Shown: positions 19,951 through 32,343, counted from the stretch's first letter. The stretch is DNA of 64,000 nt from Orbaceae bacterium ESL0727 (GCA_029433345.1 JAQTHY010000001.1:496001-560000); one strand, 5' to 3'. Notes: generated by a model not told the origin, from the letters alone. A program made the numbers and translations.

Positions 19951-21069
19951 ATGAAAAATGTCGGTTTTATTGGTTGGCGTGGAATGGTCGGATCGGTGCT
20001 GATGCAACGAATGGTTGAAGAGCATGATTTTGACTATATCAATCCTATTTTCTTTTCAACCTCTCAAGTAGGACAAGCTGCCCCGACTTTTGGTAGCAAC
20101 CACCATAACAGCAAGATAAGTAGCCTGCAAGATGCAACGAATCTTGAGGCATTAGCCGCATTAGATATTATTGTCACATGCCAAGGTGGCGATTATACCA
20201 CGGATATTTATCCAAAACTCAGATCGATGGGTTGGCAAGGTTATTGGATTGATGCAGCATCAACGCTACGCATGAAAGATGACGCTATCATCGTGCTGGA
20301 TCCTATCAATAAAGCAAACATTGATGCAGGACTAAATAATGGCATAAAAACCTTTGTGGGGGGTAACTGTACTGTCAGCCTTATGTTGATGTCATTAGGT
20401 GGACTGTTTGCGGCCGATCTGGTTGATTGGGTATCGGTTGCCACTTACCAAGCTGCTTCAGGTGGCGGCGCTAGACATATGCGTGAATTACTCCTTCAGA
20501 TGGGTATGTTATATAACGATGTCGCCCCCGAACTACAAAATCCGCATTCATCTATCTTAGAGATCGAACGCAAAGTGACACAAAAAATGCGTGATGGTAC
20601 ATTACCAACCGATAACTTTGGCGTTCCCCTTGCTGGTAGTCTTATTCCTTGGATTGATAAAGCATTAGACAATGGTCAAAGCCGTGAAGAATGGAAAGGC
20701 CAAGCAGAAACAAACAAAATTTTAGGCACAACGCATACCATTCCTATTGATGGGCTTTGTGTGCGTGTCGGTTCACTACGCTGTCATAGCCAAGCTTTTA
20801 CCATTAAGTTGAGAAAAGATATTAGTGTACCTGAAATCGAAAAAATACTTGCCGCAAATAATGATTGGGTAAAAGTGATCCCAAATGATCGTGAACTTTC
20901 CATGCACGAACTGACGCCTGCAGCGGTCACCGGTACCTTAACCACACCGGTAGGTCGTTTACGCAAACTCAATATGGGGAAAGAATACCTTTCTGCCTTT
21001 ACGGTTGGTGATCAGTTATTGTGGGGAGCAGCAGAACCACTCCGTAGAATATTACGTATCTTAGCTTAA
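19951..21069 (+). CDS. asd: Aspartate-semialdehyde dehydrogenase
   Basis: Reduces aspartyl phosphate to the semialdehyde, the branch precursor for Lys/DAP, Met and Thr. The N-terminal NADP site ([18 protein letters not shown]) and catalytic [15 protein letters not shown] (active-site Cys near residue 137) are intact. 372 residues compared with 367 in E. coli; it belongs to the Gram-negative subfamily. Single gene with its own terminator. Confidence 0.97.
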   Translation: MKNVGFIGWRGMVGSVLMQRMVEEHDFDYINPIFFSTSQVGQAAPTFGSNHHNSKISSLQDATNLEALAALDIIVTCQGGDYTTDIYPKLRSMGWQGYWIDAASTLRMKDDAIIVLDPINKANIDAGLNNGIKTFVGGNCTVSLMLMSLGGLFAADLVDWVSVATYQAASGGGARHMRELLLQMGMLYNDVAPELQNPHSSILEIERKVTQKMRDGTLPTDNFGVPLAGSLIPWIDKALDNGQSREEWKGQAETNKILGTTHTIPIDGLCVRVGSLRCHSQAFTIKLRKDISVPEIEKILAANNDWVKVIPNDRELSMHELTPAAVTGTLTTPVGRLRKLNMGKEYLSAFTVGDQLLWGAAEPLRRILRILA

Positions 21070-21091
21070 TAATTTTTATATTTCCTAACAT

Positions 21092-21125
21092 CGGGTGATA
21101 GGCTGTATAACAGCATTCTCACCCG
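21092..21125 (+). terminator. Hairpin downstream of asd
   Basis: CGGGTGA (21092-21098) pairs with TCACCCG (21119-21125), and an inner GCTG/CAGC stem continues it. The U-tract is weak (TATTTG). Probable asd terminator. Confidence 0.6.
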
Positions 21126-21319
21126 TATTTGCTAAGCTTACCATGGTGATTGCCTGCAATTCTTGGGCTGGACTTGAAATTTTGCTTTTATTGGTTAGAC
21201 GCTATTTTTTTATCCGGTTTTTTATTCCAATTGTTATCGCCGCTTTTTATTTTTATTTCGATTATGCGTTTTGCTTGTTAGACTACTCTTGCTTATTTTT
21301 ATCAATTAATTTTTATTGA

Positions 21320-22546
21320 TTAACTTTTATCATCTAATAACGTCATTAATAATGAGCCATTAAATAAAGCTTGTTGGACTAAAGCAAACGCACCAATTGC
21401 CGAACAGTCATCTAATGTTGAACAATTAATAATAAGGTTATCTCGTAATCCCGCTAAGGTTTGTGCTTGGCAGGTACTATTGACTGCCGGTAATAAAATA
21501 TCGGCGGCTTTGGTTAATTCTCCGGCTAAAACAATGCGTTGTGGATTAAAAATATTCACCATAATGGCAACCGCAAAGCCGAGATTTTTCCCGGCATCTT
21601 GGATCAGTTTTACCGCCAAATCATCGCCTTGATTAGCACACTCGCAAATGGTTGCAATAGTACATTGATCTAATGTCAATTTAGTTGGATAACCTTGCTC
21701 AATCATATGTCTGGCGCGTTTTTCAATCGCTTTATTCACCACGCGATTTTCTAAACAGCCAAAATTACCGCAATGACAGCGATCGCCAAGTTCATCCACA
21801 TGAATATGACCGATTTCGCATGCACTGTGATTATGGTTAGTCAGTAATTGTTGGTTGATAATCACACCGGATCCCACGCCACGATGAACACGAATCAAGA
21901 TAGAATCATCCACATCTTGCGTTGAGCCAAAATAACGTTCAGCTAAGGCTAAACTCTGAATATCATTCCCTAACAGGACAGGAACCTGAAATTGCGCTGT
22001 TAAAGCTGCCGCCAAGGCCCATTCTTTCACGTCAATATGGGGCGTATAACGCACTGTGCCATGCGTCGAATCAACTAAACCGGGTAAAGTAATCGAGATT
22101 GCTTGCAACTGTTTGATCTTTTTATGTTGTTCAAGACAAAACTGTTCGATACACTCAATTAAGTAGTCTTGAACAGCTTGCTGGGTAAAATAAATTAACG
22201 GATAAACTTTCGACGCTAAACAGTGTGCACCTAAATGATAAAGTTCAATCGTAATCGTTGATCGTCCTAACTGAATAGCAATAGCTTGATAGCTGGTAAA
22301 TTTGGCCACAATCGATACAGCGGGTCGACCACCAGTAGATTGTTGTGTATCAACTTCTTTGATTAATTTATATTTTAATAACTGTTTGGTAATTTTAGTA
22401 ATACTGGCTGGCGCAAGATGACTAATTTCAGCTAACTGAATCCGCGATAAGGGCGCTTGTTGCACAATCAAACGGTAGATGATTGCATAATTCAGTTGCT
22501 TGATTAACTCCGCATTACCAACCAGATTGAGGTAATTAAATGGCAT
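21320..22546 (-). CDS. nagC: ROK-family repressor NagC
   Basis: Represses amino-sugar genes and is released by GlcNAc-6-phosphate. The N-terminal winged helix (GNAELIKQLNYAIIYRLI...SRIQLAEISHLAPASITKIT) is followed by the ROK sugar-kinase-like domain with the zinc motif CHCGNFGCLE near residue 257. The N-terminal wording matches E. coli NagC better than Mlc, and its place as last gene of nagB-nagA-nagC supports that. 408 residues, normal length. It starts 35 bases after the nagA stop. Confidence 0.94.
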   Translation of the reverse strand: MPFNYLNLVGNAELIKQLNYAIIYRLIVQQAPLSRIQLAEISHLAPASITKITKQLLKYKLIKEVDTQQSTGGRPAVSIVAKFTSYQAIAIQLGRSTITIELYHLGAHCLASKVYPLIYFTQQAVQDYLIECIEQFCLEQHKKIKQLQAISITLPGLVDSTHGTVRYTPHIDVKEWALAAALTAQFQVPVLLGNDIQSLALAERYFGSTQDVDDSILIRVHRGVGSGVIINQQLLTNHNHSACEIGHIHVDELGDRCHCGNFGCLENRVVNKAIEKRARHMIEQGYPTKLTLDQCTIATICECANQGDDLAVKLIQDAGKNLGFAVAIMVNIFNPQRIVLAGELTKAADILLPAVNSTCQAQTLAGLRDNLIINCSTLDDCSAIGAFALVQQALFNGSLLMTLLDDKS

Positions 22547-22581
22547 AACTTGCCTCTATGTAATGACATATCGGCAATATT

Positions 22582-23724
22582 CTAACGGCTCATCTGTCCA
22601 TTGACAATGGTTTTCAAAACAGTAAAATCGCGATTAAAGACCACTAAATTAGCTATTTTACCTTCACTTATCGTTCCTAACTGAGTATCCATATGGATAG
22701 ATCGTGCAGGATACAATGTTGCCATACGTAGTGCTTCATCAAGCGCAATACCTATCTGATTAACAGCATTGGCAACCGCTTGCATCATCGTCAATGTCGA
22801 ACCGGCTAACGTCCCATTAGCATCAACACAACGCCCTTCTTTATGATAAATCGTTTTACCACCAAAAGTCGCTGTTGCTAAGTTGGATCCAGCGAATATG
22901 ATGGCATCAGTAATGAGAATCAGATGATGCTGTTTTATTTTATAGCTATTACGGATTGTCGCCCAATTAACATGTTGACCATCCGCAATAATGCCGGCAT
23001 AGACATCAGGCGCATCGTAAATCGCACCAACCACACCCGGTTCACGGCCAGTGATATAAGGCATCGCATTAAATAAATGTGTTCCCATCCGAATGCCTGC
23101 ATTAAAGCCGCGACGGCAATCTTCGTAATGACCATTTGAGTGGCCAGCAGAAACATGGATACCAGCAGCGACCAATCGCTGAATAATCTGACTATCAACT
23201 TTTTCAGGCGCCAACGTAATGATTTTAATCACATCGGCATTGTCACACAAAAAATCGACCATTTCCGGTGAGGGTTGTCGAATAAATTGCGGATCATGGA
23301 TGCCTTTTTTCTCAACATTAATATAAGGCCCTTCCAGATGCAAACCTAATGCTTGGTTTTGGTGTTGGTTTAGATAATCACGCATCACCTGTACCGCTTT
23401 AATCATAAATTCATCACTGGCGGTAATTAATGTCGGTAAAAAACTGGTGCAACCTGAACGTAAATTGGTTGCTTGCATCTGCTCGAGTGTGGCAATATTT
23501 AACGCATCAAGCGTTTCATTAAATTGTACACCGCCACAACCATTTACCTGTAAATCAATAAAACCCGGCGCAACCATGGCACCTTGTAAATCCTGTCGTT
23601 CTATATCGGTAGGCAGATCACTTTGTTTAATAATCTGCTTAATTTTATCGTTTTCAATAATGACCGCATGATTATCAAGAATCTCATACCCTGTATAAAG
23701 GCGGCAATTAATTAACGCGTACAT
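22582..23724 (-). CDS. nagA: N-acetylglucosamine-6-phosphate deacetylase
   Basis: Amidohydrolase that deacetylates GlcNAc-6-P to glucosamine-6-P. Visible motifs: PGFIDLQVNGCGG (metal region, about residue 53), HLEGPYIN, AGHSNGHYEDC, THLFNAM and ITDAI with the catalytic Asp. 380 residues compared with 382 in E. coli. It is the middle gene of nagBAC. Confidence 0.97.
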   Translation of the reverse strand: MYALINCRLYTGYEILDNHAVIIENDKIKQIIKQSDLPTDIERQDLQGAMVAPGFIDLQVNGCGGVQFNETLDALNIATLEQMQATNLRSGCTSFLPTLITASDEFMIKAVQVMRDYLNQHQNQALGLHLEGPYINVEKKGIHDPQFIRQPSPEMVDFLCDNADVIKIITLAPEKVDSQIIQRLVAAGIHVSAGHSNGHYEDCRRGFNAGIRMGTHLFNAMPYITGREPGVVGAIYDAPDVYAGIIADGQHVNWATIRNSYKIKQHHLILITDAIIFAGSNLATATFGGKTIYHKEGRCVDANGTLAGSTLTMMQAVANAVNQIGIALDEALRMATLYPARSIHMDTQLGTISEGKIANLVVFNRDFTVLKTIVNGQMSR

Positions 23725-23756
23725 AGTATTCCTCGTTTATTCGGTTTGCGATACGA

Positions 23757-24563
23757 TCATAAAATCGTGATTCGTAAATTATCCGCTTCCATCTGCTTAA
23801 AATAATTTAAGGTTTTCACTTTTAGATCATCGGTGCTAGGTTCATCACAAACCACAATCGATTTCGGATGCATTTGCAATGCAGTCACTGTCCATAAATG
23901 GTTAATCGAACCTTCCACAGCGGCTTGCAATGCTAAACTTTTATTGTGACCACAGACTAATAAAAGGACTTCTTGTGCATCAAGTAACGTTGCCACCCCA
24001 ATGGTTAATGCTTGTTTTGGTACTTTGTTGACATCATTATCAAAAAAACGTGAATTGGCAATTCGTGTATCCATCGTCAAAGTTTTAATGCGTGTGCGTG
24101 AACAAAGTGATGAGCCAGGTTCATTGAAAGCGATATGTCCGTCTTGGCCGACGCCACCTACAAAAATATTGATTTTACCGTAAGATTTAATTTTTTCTTC
24201 ATATTGCCGACATTCCAGACCAATATCTGCTGCATTGCCATTTAGTATGTTGATATTTTCTTTCTGAATATCAATGTGATTAAAAAAGTTTTCCCACATA
24301 AACGTGTGATAACTTTGCGGATGATCTTCTGGTAATCCCACATATTCATCCATATTAAATGTTACGACATGTTTAAAACTGACATGACCTGCCTGATATT
24401 GTTTGATCAGTTGTTTATACATTAGCAGCGGTGAGCTTCCCGTCGGCAGTCCTAATAGAAACGGACGATCAGCACTAGGCTTAAATTGATTAATTTTTCT
24501 TACGATCCGTTGCGCAACCCAAGCCCCTACGTCTTGACTATTTTGTAATGGAATAAGCCTCAT
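23757..24563 (-). CDS. nagB: Glucosamine-6-phosphate deaminase
   Basis: Converts glucosamine-6-P to fructose-6-P and ammonia. The ATG at 24563 gives MRLIPL..., the usual N-terminus, and is preceded by AGAGGTG; a longer start at 24584 is unlikely. Motifs [24 protein letters not shown] and [17 protein letters not shown] carry the active-site residues. 268 residues. First gene of nagBAC. The GlcNAc PTS gene nagE, normally divergent and adjacent, is absent; ybeD and a repeat copy lie there instead. Confidence 0.97.
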   Translation of the reverse strand: MRLIPLQNSQDVGAWVAQRIVRKINQFKPSADRPFLLGLPTGSSPLLMYKQLIKQYQAGHVSFKHVVTFNMDEYVGLPEDHPQSYHTFMWENFFNHIDIQKENINILNGNAADIGLECRQYEEKIKSYGKINIFVGGVGQDGHIAFNEPGSSLCSRTRIKTLTMDTRIANSRFFDNDVNKVPKQALTIGVATLLDAQEVLLLVCGHNKSLALQAAVEGSINHLWTVTALQMHPKSIVVCDEPSTDDLKVKTLNYFKQMEADNLRITIL

Positions 24564-24640
24564 GCAATCACCTCTCTTTATCACTGATTTATTAAATTAT
24601 TTATTAATGATATTTTGCCTACTTAATTCTAAATATTATA

Positions 24641-24669
24641 CATAAACGTATAGTAACTCTGAAACATCC
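24641..24669 (-). repeat. Dispersed ~40-bp repeat, copy R3
   Basis: Reads CATAAACGTATAGTA then ACTCTGAAACATCC on the plus strand, that is, the reverse of R1. The TGACA-side arm is replaced by TATA and the poly-A arm is lost, so this copy is shorter. It lies upstream of nagB and ybeD. Confidence 0.8.
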
Positions 24670-24855
24670 TAATTTTATTTTACTTACGTTATGCAACTGT
24701 TATCACAACAACTATTACTCACAACAATTATCACAACTCATTCACCATTTTGCGCATTTTTACATCACGATTACTTGAAGTCTCAAAAAATGGCTATATA
24801 TGTTTGTAACATAGATAATCATACTATACAAACCAAATCTGAGAACAATAAAACT

Positions 24856-25122
24856 ATGCAAAAAACTAAATTAAGTGAACTATTAGATTTCCCTTGTTCA
24901 TTTACCTATAAAGTGATGGGCGAAGCAAAACCCGAATTAGTTGATAAAGTATTAACAGTTATTCAACGCCATGCGCCTGGTGATTATACACCGTCAGTTA
25001 AGCCAAGTAGCAAAGGTAATTATCATTCTGTTTCAATCACTATTAATGCAACACATATTGAACAGATCGAAAATTTATACAAAGAATTAGCTGAGATTGA
25101 TATTGTCAGAATGGTACTGTAG
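24856..25122 (+). CDS. ybeD: YbeD family protein (DUF493)
   Basis: Small conserved protein of unknown role with an ACT-like fold. The 88 residues from ATG 24856 ([13 protein letters not shown]) match the E. coli length (87), including [24 protein letters not shown] and IDIVRMVL. A much longer open frame upstream (to 24691) has no family counterpart and is disregarded. In E. coli ybeD lies between dacA and lipB; here it stands alone. Confidence 0.93.
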   Translation: MQKTKLSELLDFPCSFTYKVMGEAKPELVDKVLTVIQRHAPGDYTPSVKPSSKGNYHSVSITINATHIEQIENLYKELAEIDIVRMVL

Positions 25123-25180
25123 TTTTTCATAAAACTATCATGAGCAGTAACCGTTGTGATTGGCAGGCTGATTAATCGAT

Positions 25181-25208
25181 AAAAATCCACCGACAACTGT
25201 CGGTGGAA
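25181..25208 (-). terminator. adk terminator
   Basis: TCCACCGACA (25186-25195) pairs perfectly with TGTCGGTGGA (25198-25207) with a 2-base loop. On the minus strand the stem is followed by a U-rich TTTTTA. It lies just after the adk stop. Confidence 0.8.
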
Positions 25209-25219
25209 TCCTATATGCG

Positions 25220-25963
<744 letters not shown>

Positions 25964-26023
25964 TTATTTTTATCACCTTTACAAGTAATCTGTTATCGCT
26001 ATTCTCTTAACGAGATTACGTTA

Positions 26024-26299
26024 TTATTCTTTTTCTAAATAGTGAATAATCACTTTTTTAGACGAGATAAGCCCTTCAGTTGGGCAAAAATAGTTGCTTG
26101 CTCCGCATCCTTGAATAAGTTGTGCTGGATTACCACACGTTGGGCAGAGAGATTGTTCGCGATAATTTTGCTGACAATGTTCACAAATATAACTTTGTGG
26201 CGACAGTTGTCGCATCTTTTGATGGCACTTTGGGCAGATCGCCAACTGCGCATCGGCTAAATTTGGTTGTCGTGTCAACTTAATAGCGTCCTTTGACAT
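26024..26299 (-). CDS. yfgJ: Zinc-ribbon protein YfgJ
   Basis: 91 residues with four Cys pairs (CPKC, CEHC, CPTC and a final GCGASNYFC) typical of double zinc ribbons. Function is not established. The start codon lies within the end of der (20-base overlap), implying coupling. In E. coli yfgJ is also the gene after der. Compared with the E. coli protein it has about 20 extra N-terminal residues. Confidence 0.85.
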   Translation of the reverse strand: MSKDAIKLTRQPNLADAQLAICPKCHQKMRQLSPQSYICEHCQQNYREQSLCPTCGNPAQLIQGCGASNYFCPTEGLISSKKVIIHYLEKE

Positions 26300-27743
26300 G
26301 TTTTAATAATCGACGACGTTTACGTTGTTGCGCTACCGTTAAATGATTTTTGCGACCTTCAAATGGGTTATTCCCTTCTTTAAATTGAATTCGAATTGGG
26401 GTACCGACAATTTTTAATGCTCGTCTAAAATAGTTCATTAAATAACGTTTATACGCGTCAGGTAAATTTTCTACTTGATTACCATGGATAACAACAATAG
26501 GTGGATTATACCCACCGGCATGCGCATATTTTAATTTGACACGACGCCCGCTAACTAATGGTGGTTGGTGATCATCTTGTGCCATTTGCATAATCCGCGT
26601 TAGCATGGCTGTATTAACGCGGCGCGTCGCACTTTCATAAGCTTCTTGGATAGAATCAAATAAATTCCCCACGCCACTACCATGCAGTGCCGAGATAAAA
26701 TGTAAGCGTGCGAAATCGATAAATCCGAGTCGCTCATCCAAGGTATCTTTTATCTGTTCTTTTACATCTTGAGACAAACCATCCCATTTATTCACCGCAA
26801 TGACCAGTGAACGGCCACTGTTAATAATAAAACCTAACAGTGATAAGTCTTGATCCGAAATACCTTCTCGCGCATCAATCACTAAAATAACTACGTTAGC
26901 ATCTTCAATCGCTTGCAAGGTTTTAATCACTGAGAACTTTTCAATGGATTCGGTGATCTTGCCACGTTTACGTACGCCAGCCGTATCGATTAAAATATAA
27001 TCTCGCTCATCACGTGTCATTGGGATATAAATGCTATCGCGCGTGGTACCCGGCATATCATAAACAACCACGCGTTCTTCACCTAAAATACGGTTGGTTA
27101 GTGTGGACTTACCTACATTAGGACGTCCAACAATGGCTACTTTAATGGGTTGATTAATCAGTTCAGCTGTATCATCTAAAACTGCATCATCATAGGATTC
27201 GGGTAGGTCATTGTGATCATCATTTTCATCACAAACGGGATCGTCTGCAAAATGGAAAATAGGATCTAATACATTTTCAATTAATGTACTGACGCCCCGA
27301 CCATGGCTGGCTGCAATAGGGTGAACTTCACCTAATCCTAATGCATAAAAATCGGCCACGGCACTATCGGCATCGATTCCATCAATTTTATTAGCCACTA
27401 AAAAAGTGGCTTTTTCACGAGCACGCAGATGTTTGGCAATGGCATAATCAGCTGGCATCGCACCCACTTTGGCGTCAACCATAAAAAGGACAATATCCGC
27501 CTCTTCTATGGCCTGTAATGATTGCTCAGCCATCGAGCCTTCAACACCTTCCTCGGAGCCATCAATACCACCTGTATCAATAACAATGTATTCATGACCT
27601 TTAATTTCGGCTCGACCATATTTACGATCACGAGTTAGCCCAGGAAAATCAGCAACTAACGCATCACGCGTACGTGTTAATCGATTAAATAGTGTCGATT
27701 TACCGACATTAGGACGACCAACTAAAGCAATAACAGGGATCAT
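26280..27743 (-). CDS. der: Ribosome-assembly GTPase Der (EngA)
   Basis: Double-domain GTPase needed for 50S subunit maturation. Two G domains are visible, each with GRPNVGKST (near residues 8 and 212), DTAG/DTGG and NKxD motifs, followed by a KH-like domain. A 30-residue acidic linker separates the G domains. The ATG at 27743 ([12 protein letters not shown]) fits the family better than the start four codons earlier. Last large gene of the rodZ-to-yfgJ block. Confidence 0.97.
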   Translation of the reverse strand: MIPVIALVGRPNVGKSTLFNRLTRTRDALVADFPGLTRDRKYGRAEIKGHEYIVIDTGGIDGSEEGVEGSMAEQSLQAIEEADIVLFMVDAKVGAMPADYAIAKHLRAREKATFLVANKIDGIDADSAVADFYALGLGEVHPIAASHGRGVSTLIENVLDPIFHFADDPVCDENDDHNDLPESYDDAVLDDTAELINQPIKVAIVGRPNVGKSTLTNRILGEERVVVYDMPGTTRDSIYIPMTRDERDYILIDTAGVRKRGKITESIEKFSVIKTLQAIEDANVVILVIDAREGISDQDLSLLGFIINSGRSLVIAVNKWDGLSQDVKEQIKDTLDERLGFIDFARLHFISALHGSGVGNLFDSIQEAYESATRRVNTAMLTRIMQMAQDDHQPPLVSGRRVKLKYAHAGGYNPPIVVIHGNQVENLPDAYKRYLMNYFRRALKIVGTPIRIQFKEGNNPFEGRKNHLTVAQQRKRRRLLKHVKGRY

Positions 27744-27776
27744 GTCAATTCTCAAATTATGTCAGTTTTTACTGCG

Positions 27777-28949
27777 TTATTCTTTAGTGAAAGCATAAAT
27801 GTCACCATTTTTTGCTTGCACAATAAGTCGATTACCAACCACTAACGGTTTTGAAATCAAACCACTACTGCTAACTTGCGTTTTGGCAACTACTGTACCA
27901 TTTTCACTATTTAACCAGTAGAGATAACCTTCGAAGTCACCAAATACAATATAATTTTGATAGATGACTGGATCAGTCAATTGTCGGTGTAAAAAGTCAG
28001 CATTTTTCCAAAGTATTGCGCCCCCTTTTTTCGCCACCGATAACACATTATCATCTTGATCAACAACAAACAGTTTATCGTTAGAAACCGCAAAACTATG
28101 TGTTGAACCTAATTCTTTACGCCACACTATCTGCCCATTACTTAGATCCAAGGCAGCGATATTACCATTATAACCAATAACATAAGCAACATTGCCTTCA
28201 ATCACAGGTGTCATATCGACATCGTTAAGTTTAGCGATTTCGGTTGATCCTGACGGTTGAGAGATACGTTGTTGCCAAATAGGTTGACCATCTTTGACAA
28301 AGAATGCATTCACATGGCCGTTATCATCACCTAAAATTGCTGCACCATGTGCAACAACCGGTGTTGAGTTACCACGCAGGGACAGTGCAGGCACTTCTAA
28401 TGCAGTATCCCACAATGCTTCGCCGGTATCACGATTTAGGCCTTGTAAATAACCATTTGCGGTGTGAATGATCACCTTATCTTCGGTTGGAACAGGTCGC
28501 GCTAAAACTTCACCTTTGACCGGTTTTTCCCATACTAATTTGCCATTCATACGATCGATGGCGTAGGCGACAGCGCGTTCACTTGCGACGTAAACATATT
28601 TATCATCAACACTGACGCCACCAGAAAATAATCCTGTTTGGCTACGAAAGAGTGAACTATTAGATAAATCCACATTCCACAGTGTACCACCTGTCGATAA
28701 ATCGATCGCTTTAACTTGACCACTACGGCTTGCCGCATAAACGGCATTATCATAGTTAATTGGTCCTAATAAGGAGTAAATTGCGACATTACCTGAAGTG
28801 CTGTTACTCCATATTTTTTGAATGGGAAACTGATTATCTACTTTGGGCGTAGGGGCAACTTGAATGACTTCTTCTTCACCACCAAATAAAGAACATCCAG
28901 CAAGCGAAAGCATAATCATAGTAGTCAAAAGATATTTGGATAATTTCAT
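27777..28949 (-). CDS. bamB: Outer membrane assembly lipoprotein BamB
   Basis: Accessory lipoprotein of the BAM complex that inserts beta-barrel proteins. It has an N-terminal lipoprotein signal with lipobox LAGC (Cys near residue 19) and eight-bladed PQQ-type beta-propeller repeats (recurrent AxDxxxGxxxW patterns such as AIDRMNGKLVWEKP, ALDLSNGQIVWRKE). 390 residues, close to E. coli (392). It lies between yfgM and der in the conserved block. Confidence 0.96.
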   Translation of the reverse strand: MKLSKYLLTTMIMLSLAGCSLFGGEEEVIQVAPTPKVDNQFPIQKIWSNSTSGNVAIYSLLGPINYDNAVYAASRSGQVKAIDLSTGGTLWNVDLSNSSLFRSQTGLFSGGVSVDDKYVYVASERAVAYAIDRMNGKLVWEKPVKGEVLARPVPTEDKVIIHTANGYLQGLNRDTGEALWDTALEVPALSLRGNSTPVVAHGAAILGDDNGHVNAFFVKDGQPIWQQRISQPSGSTEIAKLNDVDMTPVIEGNVAYVIGYNGNIAALDLSNGQIVWRKELGSTHSFAVSNDKLFVVDQDDNVLSVAKKGGAILWKNADFLHRQLTDPVIYQNYIVFGDFEGYLYWLNSENGTVVAKTQVSSSGLISKPLVVGNRLIVQAKNGDIYAFTKE

Positions 28950-28976
28950 TTCATAGACCCTTTATTGCAGGATAAA

Positions 28977-29741
28977 TTAATTTTTATTGGTTCCGTTTGT
29001 AGCCGGTTTTTCTGATTCTGCTGGTTTTGATGCAGCATCTGATTTTTGTTGGCTGTTTTCGGCACTCTCTTTAGCGGCTTGTTTTTCATCATCAATAAGC
29101 TGTTTAGCTTTTAAATATTCAGCTTGATTCAGCTTCATTCTAATATTTTTTTCTACCTCAGGTGCAGGCGATGATGATAATGCAACTTGGAAACTATCTA
29201 TGGCATCTGCATAACGTGCCATCTTTACAAAGATTTCACCGCGCAGATCGTTCACGGTAGATGCCCAACTTTTATCAAGCACTTTATCTAATGACGCAAG
29301 ACTATCTTGGTATTGTGCTAACTGATATTGTAAGCGTGCAATACGAATATAAATAATCGATTGGATAGGTTGTGAATCTGTTTTTGTTAATGCATTGGCC
29401 AGTAATGCTTCTGCCCCTTCATAATTTTTTAGCGCTTCAACATAAAATTGTGCTGCGCGTAAATCAGCAAACACATTATAGATGGTTTTATTTTCTTTAT
29501 CGTTGGCAAAGGCGACCAGAGCATCCACGGATGTGGGTATAGTCGCATCCAGTTGCTTAACCAATTGTTCATATTTATCTGAAGCATCGGTTATTTTCTG
29601 TTCTTGGTAGGACTGCCAATAACGCCATCCCCAAAAAGCTAATAAGCCAATCACAATAACTGCAACAAAAATTTTCCATGTTTTGGCGAGGAACGATCTT
29701 AATACCGAAAATTGTTCTTCACTCGTTAATTGCTGACTCAC
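28977..29741 (-). CDS. yfgM: YfgM-like tetratricopeptide membrane protein
   Basis: Ancillary SecYEG/chaperone-network protein. One membrane helix (about residues 22-42) follows a short cytoplasmic N-terminus. A periplasmic TPR-like domain then runs to about residue 205 and a Lys/Ala/Ser/Glu-rich low-complexity tail to 254. E. coli YfgM is 206 residues, so the tail is an addition. It sits between hisS and bamB, as in E. coli. Confidence 0.92.
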   Translation of the reverse strand: MSQQLTSEEQFSVLRSFLAKTWKIFVAVIVIGLLAFWGWRYWQSYQEQKITDASDKYEQLVKQLDATIPTSVDALVAFANDKENKTIYNVFADLRAAQFYVEALKNYEGAEALLANALTKTDSQPIQSIIYIRIARLQYQLAQYQDSLASLDKVLDKSWASTVNDLRGEIFVKMARYADAIDSFQVALSSSPAPEVEKNIRMKLNQAEYLKAKQLIDDEKQAAKESAENSQQKSDAASKPAESEKPATNGTNKN

Positions 29742-29776
29742 ATTATTCTCCTCTAATCTTTCTTACTTAAGTAATG

Positions 29777-31057
29777 CTATTTTATGATGGCTAAACATGA
29801 TGATGCAGCGTCTTGCTTAGCGACTTCAACCTGCTCACCCGTTTGTAAATTTTTAATCGTTACTGTCTGTTTAGTGGCTTCATTTTCGCCAATAATGACA
29901 GCTATTTTAGCACCTAACTTATCAGCCTTGGCAAATTGTTTCTTAAAATTACTGGTACCATAATGCGTCATAATGCGTTTATCTGGCATCGCATCACGTA
30001 GCTGTTCAGCAACATTTTGTGCGATTGCGATAGTTTCATCATTACCCGAGGAAACCATATAAATATCAATGGCATCACTGGCTGATAATGACGGATTCAC
30101 CGCCTGAACAAGTAGCACTAAGCGTTCAACGCCCATGGCAAAACCTATAGCAGGGGTCGCTTGTCCACCTAATTGGCTAACTAAGCCATCATAACGCCCA
30201 CCACCACATACCGTACCTTGAGCACCTAAACTGGTTGTGACCCATTCAAATACAGTTCGATTATAATAATCTAAACCGCGCACAAGTCGTTGATTAATTT
30301 CATAGTGAATACCCGCCTGATCAAGTAAATAGCATAATCGCTTAAAATGATCTTTCGATTCTTCATCTAGATAATCAAATAATTGGGGTGCCTCGTTAAG
30401 TAACTCTTGTATGATTGGATTTTTCGAATCCAAAACACGTAAAGGGTTAGTATACATTCTGCGAAGGCAATCTTCGTCTAATTTATCTTTATGTTGTTCA
30501 AGAAATTCAACTAGTGCTTTGCGATAATTGCCACGCGCTGCAACTGAACCAATCGAATTTAACTGCAATGTAGTATGTTTCTCAATACCCAATGCTTTCC
30601 AAAAACGGGCCGTTAAGAGAATAATTTCTGCATCAATATTCGGACCTTCAAGGCCAAATACTTCGACACCAAATTGATGAAACTGACGATAACGCCCTTT
30701 TTGCGGTTTTTCATAACGAAATGCTGGGCCTAAATACCATAATCGTTGTTCTTGATTATAAAAAAGACCATGTTCGATGCCAGCACGGACGCAACCTGCA
30801 GTCAGTTCTGGACGTAACGTAATGCTTTCATCATTACGGTCGTTGAAAGTGTACATCTCTTTTTCAACAATATCTGTCACTTCACCCACCGCACGTTTAA
30901 ACAGTGCCGTATCTTCAACAATAGGTGTCCGAATTTCGTTATAACCATAACTGTTCAACACACCTTTCACTATTTTTTCAATCTGTTGCCAGATAGCGCT
31001 TTCGGTTGGGAGTAAGTCATTCATACCGCGAATAGACTGTATTTTTATCTCTGCCAT
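29777..31057 (-). CDS. hisS: Histidyl-tRNA synthetase
   Basis: Class II synthetase for tRNA-His. Motifs: IRGMNDLLP near the start, TLRPELTAG (motif 2 region), [22 protein letters not shown] (histidine A motif) and [12 protein letters not shown] (motif 3). A C-terminal anticodon-binding domain follows. The ATG at 31057 is preferred over an in-frame GTG at 31069. It is in the conserved ispG-hisS-yfgM order, and its tRNA lies at 19.35 kb. Confidence 0.97.
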   Translation of the reverse strand: MAEIKIQSIRGMNDLLPTESAIWQQIEKIVKGVLNSYGYNEIRTPIVEDTALFKRAVGEVTDIVEKEMYTFNDRNDESITLRPELTAGCVRAGIEHGLFYNQEQRLWYLGPAFRYEKPQKGRYRQFHQFGVEVFGLEGPNIDAEIILLTARFWKALGIEKHTTLQLNSIGSVAARGNYRKALVEFLEQHKDKLDEDCLRRMYTNPLRVLDSKNPIIQELLNEAPQLFDYLDEESKDHFKRLCYLLDQAGIHYEINQRLVRGLDYYNRTVFEWVTTSLGAQGTVCGGGRYDGLVSQLGGQATPAIGFAMGVERLVLLVQAVNPSLSASDAIDIYMVSSGNDETIAIAQNVAEQLRDAMPDKRIMTHYGTSNFKKQFAKADKLGAKIAVIIGENEATKQTVTIKNLQTGEQVEVAKQDAASSCLAIIK

Positions 31058-31233
31058 ATTGTTATTCACTATGTGATTTTATATTGATTAACATGCTATT
31101 TCCGTGACTATTAGCGACGGATAAGATGAAAAGGATGATAACGTTTAGCTATGTCGACAATGACATCGCACCTTATTCGATAAACCGTGCAGCAAAGCAG
31201 GTTATCTTATTATGTCTAATCATCCGTTTATTT

Positions 31234-32343
31234 TTATTTTTCTACTGTTTGTATACGATTTTTTAGTAGCATTGCTTTCGCACGAATTTTTGCTTCGAGT
31301 TCATCGATCATCTGCGCATTATCAATTCGACCTATGCGCACACCATCTTCATAAAAGCCACTTTTATTATGACCACCGGCAACACCCATCGTAGACGCTA
31401 AAGCTTCGCCAGGTCCATTGACAACACAACCAATAATAGATACATCCATCGGTGTCACAATATCTTCAAGGCGCTGTTCTAACGCATTGACTGTGCTAAT
31501 CACATCAAATTCTTGCCTTGAACAAGTTGGACAAGCAATAAAATTGATACCACGAGAACGAATACGGAGCGATTTTAAAATATCAAATCCAACTTTGACT
31601 TCTTCGGTTGGATCAGCGGCTAGTGATACACGCAGCGTATCGCCAATACCTTCCGACAATAATAACCCTAAACCAATAGCGGATTTAATCGCACCACTTC
31701 TCGCCCCACCGGCTTCAGTAATACCTAAATGTAAGGGTTGTTTGATCTGTTTTGCTAATAGTCGATAAGCATCGACCGCGGTAAAGACATCAGACGCTTT
31801 CACACTCACTTTGAACTGATCAAAATTAAATTTATCGAGAATATCGACATGTCGCATAGCCGATTCGACAATAGCTTGTGGAGTGGGTTCGCCGTACTTT
31901 TCTTGAATATCTTTCTCTAGCGATCCGGAATTGACGCCAATTCGGATGGGAATATTATGATCTTTAGCACAATCAACAACCATCCGGATGCGTGATTCAT
32001 TGCCAATATTGCCTGGATTAATACGTAAACAGTCGACACCATATTCAGCCACTTTAAGAGCAATTCTATAATCGAAATGGATATCAGCGATAAGAGGGAC
32101 CTTGACTTGTTGCTTAATAAATTTAAACGCTTCTGCCGCATCCATTGTTGGAATAGAAACACGAACAAGATCCACGCCCACACGTTCTAACGAGTGGATT
32201 TGCGCGACTGTTTTTTCAACATCTGTAGTGCGCGTATTCGTCATGGATTGCACGGCAATAGGTGCACCATCACCAATCGGTACATTACCAACATAAATTC
32301 GCGTTGATGCTCTGCGTTTAATGGGTGAATCATGATGGCTCAT
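31234..32343 (-). CDS. ispG: 4-hydroxy-3-methylbut-2-enyl diphosphate synthase IspG
   Basis: [4Fe-4S] enzyme of the MEP isoprenoid pathway converting MEcPP to HMBPP. The cluster Cys residues are in [13 protein letters not shown] (near 272) and [10 protein letters not shown] (near 308). N-terminal TIM-barrel signature: [15 protein letters not shown]. 369 residues compared with 372 in E. coli. Isoprenoid supply links to menA and cell-wall carriers. Confidence 0.97.
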   Translation of the reverse strand: MSHHDSPIKRRASTRIYVGNVPIGDGAPIAVQSMTNTRTTDVEKTVAQIHSLERVGVDLVRVSIPTMDAAEAFKFIKQQVKVPLIADIHFDYRIALKVAEYGVDCLRINPGNIGNESRIRMVVDCAKDHNIPIRIGVNSGSLEKDIQEKYGEPTPQAIVESAMRHVDILDKFNFDQFKVSVKASDVFTAVDAYRLLAKQIKQPLHLGITEAGGARSGAIKSAIGLGLLLSEGIGDTLRVSLAADPTEEVKVGFDILKSLRIRSRGINFIACPTCSRQEFDVISTVNALEQRLEDIVTPMDVSIIGCVVNGPGEALASTMGVAGGHNKSGFYEDGVRIGRIDNAQMIDELEAKIRAKAMLLKNRIQTVEK

